From NCBI RefSeq assembly GCF_003369915.1, contig NC_046677.1, positions 4,526,001 through 4,590,000 on the forward strand: a DNA stretch of 64,000 bases. Direction: 5' to 3'. The notes beneath the pieces are model-generated. The model searched no databases, was not told the origin of the DNA, and saw nothing but the letters and a program-made list of their open reading frames with translations. Shown one piece after another: positions 36,601-46,829 of the stretch. Made by a program: the position numbers and the translations under genes. Source of the DNA: Drosophila miranda (taxonomy: Eukaryota > Arthropoda > Insecta > Diptera > Drosophilidae). Position 1 is the stretch's first letter. Every line of letters starts with the position of its first letter.

Positions 36601-36799
36601 CTCGCTGAGCAACCACCACGAGTCGGTGCACCTCACCAACTACGCCATCCAGAAGAAGTACACCAACGGGGGAGGTCCCTCGGTCTCTTCGTCGCTCGCC
36701 GCTCTTCCGGTGTGCGTGTGTGTGCTCCATGTTGGAGAAAAGCTTCGTGGGCGAAACGAAAGCTTTCCTTTACCCCTTTTTGTTGGTGGCCGCCACTGA
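33685..36799 (+). pseudogene. TTLL3A: TTLL3A copy A, truncated chimeric tubulin glycylase
   Basis: Exon 1 (33685-35056) encodes the same protein sequence as copy B; exon 2 is 36413-36480; exon 3 starts at 36545 and is cut at 36670. After residue 522 the frame runs into the left edge of copy B and adds 42 unrelated residues before TAA at 36797-36799. The product would keep the N-terminal region and the ATP-site lysine (VKPANKCRGRG) but lose the second half of the TTL domain. That lost part includes the metal-binding EIN motif (LIEINSSPDL), so it should be catalytically dead. It has its own promoter copy, so it could be transcribed. If the duplication is an assembly artefact, this gene does not exist. 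Confidence 0.85.
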
Positions 36800-37025
36800 C
36801 AGTCGTTTTACTTCGAGTTCAATGCATCCCCAGGCGTCTGTTTTTTGTTTCACTTTTTCCAGGAGCGGACTCAAAGGAAAGGGTTTGAGCGGACCACGCT
36901 TTAGAGGGAAGGAAACATCTCCCATAAGCTCCATGAAGGAAAAATAGCTGCACCACAGAGTGCAATTTTTGAGCTGTTTTGGTCGGGTATCCTAGATCTG
37001 ATATTTTTGTTTTTTTTTCCCCCCA

Positions 37026-37114
37026 GAAAAACTGAAACAAGCAATCCATGCCCCACAAAATCCCAGGTGTCAAATTCAACATTGTGTGAGATTACTGAAA
37101 AATTATCAGTATTA
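37026..37114 (+). repeat. Dispersed repeat segment, copy 2
   Basis: Copy-B counterpart of 29986-30074, duplicated along with the 7-kb unit. Confidence 0.8.
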
Positions 37115-37393
37115 TACGGAGTGCCGAAATGTTCGGAGCTCGGAAAAAAAAAAAAAAAAAATTCTAAATTTTGTAAAATTGTATTTCGGAATAATATTTT
37201 TTGGGCTAAATTTAAAGCGTAAACCGATGATCAGGTTCTACCATTCAACACATCGATAGTCACCAGGCCCTCCGGGAGCGCGTAACTGTGCTTCGCTATC
37301 CGGATCGAAATTCTGTTTGCAACATTTTAACTGTGAACTTGTTAATTCTCAACAATTGTCAGTCCAAATTTAAGTTATTTTAAGCAATCAAAG

Positions 37394-37703
37394 ATGCGAA
37401 CTATACTGAGTAGCAACGAAGTCGAAAACGAAAACGAAAAGGAACACGAGGAGAACACAAAGACGAAAACGAAGACGAAAACGAAAATGAAAAGGAAAAC
37501 GAAAAGGAAAACGAAAAGGAACACGAGAAGATCACAAAGACGAAACTCCCGACTGGAAACGAAAATGGTAATGTAAATGGTAACTATAGGAAATATTTCC
37601 ATCTTTCTAACAAGAATTTTTTCGTTCAGCAGATTCTGAAGTACATTCTGACCCCTTGTACGAACTAAATATATATATTTTATATTTTTCCATTATATTT
37701 TGA
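37394..37703 (+). pseudogene. Decayed two-exon gene (copy B)
   Basis: Identical in structure and frameshift to 30354-30663, so the decay preceded the tandem duplication. The same donor, 62-nt intron and acceptor are present. Confidence 0.45.
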
Positions 37704-40463
37704 TAGTAATAAAAACATATTTTGATACTACAAAAAATAAACTTACTTAATGGCTTGGGAGGGGGGAGGCAAGCGCCATCGGATTGATGCCAGAAATTTA
37801 AACGATGTTCTCTCGGCACTCGGCACCTTCGTCATATCTGGTCTAAATTCTGACCAAAGGAAGACCAGTTAACGATTGTTCCTTCCTTTCGCATTTATTT
37901 TGACAAGTATTTCAAAGGGAGAAAAGGACGAATACTCCTATACAAACATACAATATATTTGTTTTTGCTCAGTCTATCATCTCTGTTGCCTTTTTATTTC
38001 TGTCACCTTTGAATGTCTCATAATTTTGGTCCAACCCGTTGCGGTGCTTTAGTCGTGCGTGGGCGTGTGAGAGAAGGAGAGAGAGTGCGTGTGTAATGGA
38101 CGACTCGCTCAGAGAGGATCAAAAGGAACGAGATAATGAGAGTGCGCTTCGGTGTGTGTGTGTTGAGTGCCTCTGCGACGTTGAGTAAGAAGAGAGTGAG
38201 GGATAAATGGAAACTGCGTCGCAGAAAATGATTGGATTGTCTCAGAGCTAGGATTCTGCGATGATGAGAGAGCAGTTGCGTTTGAGCGTTGAGCCCATTG
38301 CTGTGCGTGTGGTGAGGGAGGGAGTGCGTTGTGAGGGAGATCAAAGAGAGGATCAAAAGAGAAAAGATGAAGAGAGCGCAAACTAGAGAAGGGGGCTAGA
38401 ATAAAGAATGGCCAAGCCACATTGCCAGGCTCGTACGACCCTCACCTCGCGTTTGGGGACTATATAGGCTATGGGCTATAGGCTTTTTGGCTTATTAGGC
38501 TTATACCTGGCATTTTCTGGGCCGTTTTGTCCACTGCCCATTGACCATACCACATTTTTCCTCTCAAATTTCCCAGCAGGGAAATTATTTAAACAGACGC
38601 AAAAGGGGAATTGATTTTATTAACTTTTACTCGTCTTTTTAGTACTATTACTATCTCAAGGATCTTTTTCTTTGATCTTATTGGAAAATGGCTGACCAGA
38701 ATAATCGAGACACGACAGATTGTAGATATGTTTGTGTGGCAGGGTTCGACGTTCGACGAGGCCAAACCCAAAAAGTACGCTACAAAAACAATGCATTTCC
38801 CTATCACTTTCATTCCCTGACCCAAATCCTATGGTATTCTCGAGCAAAACCCCGCCTCCAAAGTAAATAAACTTAATACAGAGCACCATCCACTATCCCC
38901 TAACCGGAGACAACAAATCAAGCGAAATTAATTACCGCCCCAGTTACGGCTCTGCCAGTACGAGTGCACGATCCACGGCAGTTTAATTTTTAATAAAATA
39001 TAAATAAAATAGACAAAGACAGAGATAGGGGAAGAGAGGGAGGGAGAGTCTCAAAGTTGTCGGCACGCAAGGACACCGGAGTTGGGGCATGCCCCCGCGG
39101 AGTAGGTGTTGCCGTGTGCCGGAACTTTGTAGGCATAACTTTTCCAACGACTCGTGCAGAAACCGCTGCGAATCAAGTTTTGCGGCTAAATTGTCCTTGA
39201 ACCAAATACCCTTTCGAAACGGAGACACACACACACACTCCCCAAGAGAGGGGGAGGGGGGGAACGTGGCACATGGCACATGGCACATGGCACCGATGTA
39301 AAGGCCCCCCCTCGCGGCGCCCTGATTGTGGTGGCAGTTAACTTGATTATTTTACAAATAATTGAAAAGTTACCCTCGGTTTCCGCGCTATTGCGCGAAA
39401 ATTGAACAAATTGCAGACAAGACTGCCATCCATCAAGTCCCCCGAACCCCCGTCCCCCCATCCTACCTTTTACTGACTTTTCCGAAACGCTTTCCATATG
39501 AGAGGGGCCGCATTGGCGTTGACGTCGCTTCCACGCGCTTCCCAGTGACGACAACGCTGCCGATGATACCCCCCAAGCAGCAGCAGCAGCAGCAGCAGCG
39601 CCAACGCCGACGCCAAACAACAGCAGCAAACGCTGATGACGGAAACGACACCCACGGAAGGAAAACAAATACTGGTATCGTGCAAAAACCTCATTCGGTA
39701 CTAGACGCCCCCGCACCTGCCCCGGCACCTGACGGAGATCCGCTTTGGATCAGTAGGGGGTTCCGTCAAAGAAAGGAAGTGGGCAGAAAGGAGCCGAAGC
39801 TCTTGCCTCTTGGGCTGGTGCGGTACATTGGGTTAGGCTCTTAGGACACATCCTAATGTTTAAGATCCCTACTAAAGAGTATCCCTTAATTAATCTCTTT
39901 CCCACATTTGAAGGTACTTATAAAAAAGTTTTGGTTCCTCGTCGTCCGATATTTTACTCATATCATCGCGCAGGAAGCGAGTAAGCCGGGAGTTGCTCCC
40001 TAGTCACTCTTTAAATATCTATCTTGAACCCTTAAATTAACTATCCTTTTACCCACCATATATATCCAATAATAAATCCATTAATGGATCTCCCTTTATC
40101 GTTATTCCTCGTGTTTTTATCGGAAACTCTTTAATAAATATTTAAACTAAATTCTGCCTCCTTTTTTATTCTAACAACAGAAATATCTCTCCATCTGGGT
40201 AACGGAAAAGGTCAATAGCAATGTATCCTTCATCTCCAATTATCGCTTGCATTCAATAATCCCAAAACTATTCGTATTTCGAATTCCGTTTTGTTGAAGG
40301 TCATTTTTATGTCACCCAAACATATCGCTTAGTAACCGGCCCTAAACATCCATTCTATGTCGACCTAACCCAACGCGAAAAGTTCAAAATGCGGATGTAT
40401 CTATGTATCTACTGCAGGCCTGGCTCCGGCTAGAAGCCATCGTATAGTTGAGCAGGTAAGTGC

Positions 40464-40471
40464 TATAAATA
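40464..40471 (+). promoter_or_regulatory. TATA-like box upstream of TTLL3A (intact copy)
   Basis: TATAAATA about 250 nt before the start codon, identical in context to the copy-A element at 33434. Confidence 0.35.
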
Positions 40472-40714
40472 GAGTCGTTCCAAGTGAACTTGTGAACTTA
40501 TTTCTGGCTCAATGGTTGCCAGGCAGCCACCGCCCCCTCCCCGGGGACTAACAACCAGACAAAGGCAACCCATTCACCCAGTGGCCCAGTGAGGCCCAGA
40601 CCCCGGGAGGACAGAGACAGAGACAGGGACAAGGGAAACGCGATAATTTTGCACTGCAGCCAAAATCGAATTAGTCGGCTGGCGGTGCTTGGAGAGCGAG
40701 CAAGCGCCTCCGCA

Positions 40715-43700
40715 ATGCAGACGCGTCCGAGCAGTGAACCGCAACGCGCCAAGGAGCAACTCCTGCGAGAGCTGCCACCGCAGAAATGCTCCAGCGCCAC
40801 GCTGGCCAAGAAGGTGCTGCCGCAGAGCCCGCCGGCAGCACCGCCGCCCACACCGGCCACAATTGTGCCGCTCACTGCGGTGCCCGTCATCCAGCTGACG
40901 CCTCCGTCGCACTCCGGCGACACGCCGCAAAAGTCAGCACCTCCGCCGCCGCCACCGCCGCCCGAGAAGGCTGTGACTCGCACTCCGGATGGCGGCAACA
41001 AGGAGAACCTGCCCGTGAGAGCCGCATCCAAGCCTTTGGGGGCACCCAGCAACTATGCGGCACGACGCACCTGGATCACCACGGAGCGGATGAATGAGCT
41101 GCGGCGCAAGGCCCAGGAGGCGGCCAAGCAGAACAAGATCTTCACCATCCGCGGGTGCTTCAATTCGGTGCGGAACGCCCTGCTGGCGCGCGGATGGGTG
41201 GAGAAGCTCGATGTGCATCGGAAGGTGGTGCCGGCGGGCCAGATGACCTACGAGGATCTCACCCAGCGACTGCCAAAGCGCAAGGCCGGCGAGACGCGGC
41301 GGCAGTACATCCAGAAGTGCGAGCGGAACATCATGTCGCGCTTCCTGGAGCACATGCCCGTGGACTTTCTGTGGACGAACCGGAAGGAGAAGTGCGACTA
41401 CATCGACCAGGCCAAGAATCCCGGCATGACGATCAACAAATTCCACCGGGCCCCCTTCACCTCCAAGGAGGGCCTGTGCAGCCAGCTGCGCGACTTCCAC
41501 TGGTTCTTCGAGGAGGGCACGGCCGAGATGTACTTCCCGCGCTGCTACAACGTCTGGAGTCCCGAGGAGCTGGGCGAGTTCGTCGACAACTTCAAGCTGA
41601 CGGCCTGCGTGGCGTACCTGCGGGCCGTGCTCTGCCGCTACCACAAACAGGGGCCCGAGGCCGTCTTCTCCGCCGGCGGCAAGATACCCTACTCGTCGAT
41701 AGACTTCGCCTACAAGCGACTGGTGGAGTACCTCGACAGCTGCCAGCACAACGACATCGACTTCGAGGATCCGCCCAAGATCTGGGAGCACGACTGGGAC
41801 GCCTTCCTCTACCAGCACCAGCAGCTGGTCAACGAGGACGGCCGCATCCAGCACGATGGCCAGCGGCTCGAGCACACGGCCAAGAGCTGTCTCTCGCTGG
41901 TGGACAAAATGAAGGTCCACTGGCCGCAGTACAGTCTCGATGGCTATCAGAATTTGTGGATCGTCAAGCCGGCCAACAAGTGCCGCGGTCGTGGCATCCT
42001 CCTGATGGACAACCTAAGGAAAATACTGGGTGTTGTGAATCCCTCGATAGCCTCCAAGAGTCGCTATGTGGTGCAAAAGTATATAGGTGAGTGCTACGAC
42101 TTTGAGAGACCCGAATCCCAAAGAATTACCCAAAAGTTGCCACATTTTGACGAACAATTTCCTTAAAGATACCCCATTTAAACCCATTATTACGAAATAG
42201 GCTGTTCCAATCGATATGGGATAAAGGATCTTGGGTGCAGACCCACGAAAATTTGCAAAATCCCCACCAGAAAACGATATAAACAAACGTAAAACACAGG
42301 AAACGGAAACTAGGTCGTAAATCAGGCCGGTGCCAAAGTTGTTGTACTCCCACCCCACCCCTCCCCTTCTCGGGGTCCCCTCATTTTGGGGTAACTCCCA
42401 ACGTCAGTCAGTTGTGGTGTCTACACGCACGCACATCTCCTCCACTTGGACTCCTGCGAGTATACCAAAAACATATCCTTCGTACATCCGATACAATCCG
42501 CGGTACAATGCATACAAAAATTTGGCCTAAAAACGCAATCGTTTGGGCCTTTCTGTGCGGCTGTCGTGTGCTCGTTTTGCAGGCAGAAATCATAATTTGC
42601 TTTACGGTTTTCTGTCTGTCTTCTGAGGCATGCAACAAGTTGTCTGCGGAGACAATTGATTTTCAATCCAAGTTTGTATAAATAAAAGCCAGAAATGAAA
42701 AGTACACTATTGGATTTCAAGAATGTCCGTTAAATCTATTCTTTTTCTAGGTTTCGGCAATTAAATCTCTAGGAACAGCTTCGTATTTCTCTTGATTTCG
42801 ACTGTAATAATCATCAAACGAATAGGAAATTTCATAGATAGATGGAGAAAGGCTTTGGCTTTCGATTATAATGTGGTAAAAAAGCTGAGGATGCTTTTAT
42901 AAGGGGTATTCAAGCAAAGGTTGAAGCAAAAACTCGGCTGATACGATGTTTGACACTATAGAGCGGTCGAGCTGGGGGTGGGTTTTGAACGCTCTCTTTT
43001 GGCCTTTCAACAACAAATTTGAGAGAGCGCGGAGCCAGGGAAATAATTAATTTAGTCCAGGGTATGCCAAAACTTACGTGGAATGTGATAAAAGATGATA
43101 AAAGCACTTTGGAAAAAAAATATTAAACTAAAAAAACTTGAAACGTGAAAAAGTGGATGCATGGACTTTTTTAAATTAAAATTTCTTAAGGAAAATGATC
43201 TCTTTGAATTGAAATTATTGTTTTTTTTTCTTTCTCACTAAATTAAAGAATCTATGAAAACAAAAATCACAAGGATTGATGAATTTTTAAAGATTTTACA
43301 GGCGTTTAAACTGAAAAGATGCGAGCATGTATCCACACTTGCTCGCCACTGTATATCTTTCTTAAAAATATTGAAAAAGAAGCTTATTGAAGCTAGAAAA
43401 AAGACAAAGAATTTTCGAATTAATAAACCCCTTTCTCCTTTCAGAGCGACCGCTTATACTCTTCCAAACAAAGTTCGATATACGCCAATGGTTTCTGATA
43501 ACAAACACACAGGTGATTCTTGAGACCCTTCCCCAATGAAACCCATAATCTAACCACTCCCCCCCACCGCCCACAGCCATTGGTGGTGTGGTTCTACAGA
43601 GAGAGCTATCTGCGCTTCAGCTCCCAGGAGTACTCGCTGAGCAACCACCACGAGTCGGTGCACCTCACCAACTACGCCATCCAGAAGAAGTACACCAACG

Positions 43701-45205
43701 GGAAGCGGGACAAGCGGCTGCCCAGCGAGAACATGTGGGACTGCTACTCCTTCCAGGCGTATCTGCGACAAATCGGGAAGTACAACATGTGGCTGGAGCG
43801 GATATTTCCGGGCATGAGGAAGGCCATTGTGGGCTGCATGCTGGCCTCGCAGGAGAACATGGACAGGCGGCCGAACACGTTCGAGTTGTTTGGCGCCGAC
43901 TTCATGATCTGCGAGAACTTCTATCCCTGGCTCATCGAGATCAACTCCAGTCCGGATCTGGGGGCCACCACGAGCGTCACGGCGCGCATGTGTCCCCAGT
44001 GCCTGGAGGATGTGGTCAAGGGTGAGTGTCCCTCGAGCACCAAGTACAAAAATCTATAATTGAAGTCCTCTGCAGTCGTAATCGATCGTCGCACGGACCC
44101 CAAGGCGGACATGGGCAACTTCGATCTCGCCTACCGGCAGGTGGTGCCCCCAACACCCGCCTACATGGGCCTCAATCTGTTCGTCAAGGGCAAGCAGCTG
44201 CTGCACAAGGTGAACCACAGCCACAACCACCACAACTACTACTACCAGCAGCAGCGCAAGGAGCGCTCCCTGGCCACCAGCAGCGTCTACCGCCAGCGGT
44301 CGGCCATCCTGCATCCCGCGACGAGCATATCGCGCATCCACCGGGCCATGCCCACCTTCAACGCCACCGAGTACATGGAAAAGTACATGGTGGAGCCTCT
44401 GAGCAGCAGTCGCAGCAGCCTCAGCAGCAGTCAGCAGGCGACGACCATCAGATCCCCGTCAGCCCTCACAGCGGGGCCTCCCCCATCATCGTCCGCCACC
44501 GGCAGTCCGTATCTGTTGAAGCAAGCGGGTCGCTCCATCACTCAGCTGCTGAGTGCCTCCCACAAGCGGAACACCATGGGAACGCTGCCCGGAGAGGCAA
44601 GCACCAGTACGGCCCTGCCTCCCAAGCGGCAGCGCAGCTGTGGGCCGCGTCTCAGCGCCACGAATCCCGTGGACAGCACCGAGAAGAAGTTCAAGATCCT
44701 CATCAAGAACTACACATCCAACGGCAGCGACAGTCATCTGATGGAGAAGCCAGAGCCCCCGGAGACGTCTGCTCCGGCCACAGCTCCGGTGATCAGTGAG
44801 CGCAAGTGGCGGAGTCTTCGCAACATCACTGCCACCACCAGCTCCGCCTCCTCCGCCTTCTGCCGGGCCAAGGCTCAGGCCACAGCTGCCGCTGCCACAG
44901 CCACAGCCACTGGCACGCCGTTACCTTCGCGTCGCTTCCTGCGCACCAAGTCGGAGATCGAGAGCACGGCCAGCATCCATGCCATTGGCAGGACCTTCGG
45001 CAGAAAGTCCAATGGTCCCCGCCTGCCGATCAGCATCTCGGTGCAGGCCCTGCACCGGGGAGAGCCCATTGTGGCGGCCCTCAAACAGGCCACCAGCGAA
45101 CTGCAGTTGTCCCAGGGCCAGGTCCTGAGTCCCCGCACAGCGCTGGCCAACAAACTGAACAACTCCACACTGGCGGTCCCCGCTCCTCCGCTGCCCGTCG
45201 GCTGA
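40715..45205 (+). CDS. TTLL3A: TTLL3A, tubulin glycylase (intact copy)
   Basis: Tubulin-tyrosine-ligase-like enzyme that adds glycine chains to tubulin, chiefly in cilia and sperm axonemes. Exons 40715-42086, 43445-43512, 43577-44021 and 44076-45205 total 1005 codons (1004 aa), close to the roughly 990 aa I recall for the fly protein. ATG 40715 is the first in-frame ATG. The N-terminus is Pro-rich. The TTL domain spans roughly residues 130-640, with the ATP lysine about 418 (IVKPANKCRGRG), KFDIRQW about 467-473, and the metal ligands E601/N603 in LIEINSSPDL. The tiny 68-nt exon 2 supplies ERPLILFQTKFDIRQW and is easy to miss. The C-terminal third is low-complexity Ser/Ala-rich. The A/B name rests on strand and length memory. 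Confidence 0.93.
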
Positions 45206-45281
45206 GACGTACACCAACACTGCCATGCAGAGGCGTAGCTAGGTAGCCCCCCGACTAAAGGTCATGTCAAGTCGAAATATA

Positions 45282-45287
45282 AATAAA
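45282..45287 (+). terminator. Poly(A) signal AATAAA for TTLL3A
   Basis: Canonical hexamer 77 nt after the TTLL3A stop codon. Confidence 0.65.
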
Positions 45288-46506
45288 CATATCGTAATAG
45301 TTTTAAGGTGTAAAGGAACTTTAGGATTGTATGATGGCACCCATTTATGTTAGTGGGAGAGCGAGAGAGAAGAAAAAACAATATGCAAAGAGTACAGCGA
45401 AACATAAAAGAAATTTCTTACCTTTTGGCCCATCATCTTGCTCCGTTACGTTCTCCTTGCTTCGTTTGCTGTAGCTACTACGTTAACCGCGGCGATGGAC
45501 AATAACGTAGCACTGGAAAACTCCGTTTTTCCGCTTTTTACGAACCAAAACCGCAAACGCACGCGCACAAGCAAAGGAACCCAATAATTTCAAGAAAATG
45601 CCCATAAAAAAAACACCTTGGAAGGCGAGCGCCGACGCTAAGCGCTTTTGCTGATTCCTTTCTACCCTCTGCTTCTTCACGCCGCCTATCACAACATTGA
45701 GTGGGAAAGGGACAAGACTTCGCTCCTAATATGCAATTTTTGCACCCACACAAGCACACAGACATCACGTGACCGAACGCGAAATTGTGAGACGCCTTAT
45801 TGAGCCGGTGGCAGCTCCGCTTACTTTTGCTCATGAAAAACAAAGATTTATACACAAAATAACATGCCCTTACTCACTTTTGCTTATTTTCGTACATTTC
45901 CGTCGCGGATCTGCAGTTTTGTGGCCATTTTGCCGCTTGCTTCGCCCGCGCCCTTGATCCAGCACATTTTTGTGGCGCTAAAACGCAGTTTTGCGCATTT
46001 CCCATGTTTAAACACTGCACCACTACACGACACTTCATTCGCGACATTTTGGCCTTTGATTTTTCACTATTTTCCGGCTTTTCCCGGCCCGAAACGCGGA
46101 GCTGACTTTAAAACGCTCGTGCTTGCGGTAAAGAAAAAAAACATGTGTATGAGCGAGCGTTCATTTCATGCTCTCCTGCTCGTATTCCAATTCGCCTCTG
46201 CCACTCTCTCGCTCTCTTTGCTAATTGCTTGCTCATCTCCGCGCTCGTTTTGCAAAAGGGTGATCAAAAGAGTGTGTGGGAGTGTGTCACCTGTTGGTGG
46301 GAGTGAGATGAAGATTAAGAGGGCTTAGGCATGAACGGTTTAGGTGCAGCGCCCATTCTTTCTTCTCTCCTTCTAGAGAACTTATTGCTGCCTCCCCTTC
46401 CCCCCTGCTGCGGTACGTTCCCCTGATCGTTCCAAACATTTCTGGTGCTATTTCTAAACAATTATAGTGCTCGTACTTGTTCCGTTTCACATTTTTTATC
46501 GACAGC
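45288..46506. other. Spacer between convergent TTLL3A and TTLL3B
   Basis: It contains the orphan minus-strand exon candidate (45422-45436) and GC-richer sequence up to about 46150 that resembles a promoter and leader. There are open frames on both strands but no recognisable protein. A promoter between two convergent 3' ends is unexpected. Confidence 0.4.
45422..45436 (-). CDS. Orphan candidate first coding exon (Met-Met-Gly-Gln-Lys)
   Basis: On the minus strand, ATGATGGGCCAAAAG is followed by a near-perfect donor (AAAG|GTAAGAA), ending in phase 0. The preceding few hundred nt look like a 5' leader. The next minus-strand coding sequence downstream is the kinase start exon 16 kb away, beyond both TTLL3A copies. 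No phase-0 acceptor exon was identified. It could be an alternative first exon of the kinase, a first exon of an unseen gene, or chance. Confidence 0.3.
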
Positions 46507-46512
46507 TTTATT
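46507..46512 (-). terminator. Poly(A) signal (AATAAA on minus strand) for TTLL3B
   Basis: TTTATT on the plus strand, about 320 nt beyond the TTLL3B stop codon. Confidence 0.5.
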
Positions 46513-46829
46513 AAGAGTCCATTTTATATACCTGTTGATGTGCCGTTAAAAGAAACACTCTAAGATTTGCAGGTTTCCATGTGTTCCATATTGAAATGCT
46601 GAAAGTTGAATTTCACTTTTGTCCAAAGTGCCGTTACTTCCTAGTTAATTTTATAAGGCAAGCAGGGATTCCCATACAGACCCCTCCAGCTCCAAAACAT
46701 AAAGGTCTCTAGGGTGGAGATACAGCTGCCTTGTGGGTTAAGTGACGTCCAAGATATCAGTGTACTTACCCCTTGCTTATATTTGCGGTTGTGCCATCAG
46801 TTATCCAGGTACAGTCCTCCCAAAAGCGT

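Larger units (their letters stand above)
29635..36670 (+). repeat. Tandem segmental duplication, left copy (A)
   Basis: A ~7.04-kb unit almost identical to 36674-43702 in the same orientation. The left edge is GGTCCCTCGGTCTC at 29635; the right edge is CACCAACGGG inside TTLL3A exon 3 at 36670. It contains a decayed gene (30354-30663), the TTLL3A promoter, exons 1 and 2, and 126 nt of exon 3. Differences from copy B are mostly repeat-length changes plus a few substitutions. Confidence 0.95.
36674..43702 (+). repeat. Tandem segmental duplication, right copy (B)
   Basis: Second copy of the unit. At the junction with copy A there are three extra nt (GGA, 36671-36673). Beyond 43702 the sequence continues into the rest of TTLL3A exon 3, so this copy carries the complete gene. 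The offset to copy A drifts from 7039 to 7041 and then to about 7030 because of indels in simple repeats. Confidence 0.95.
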
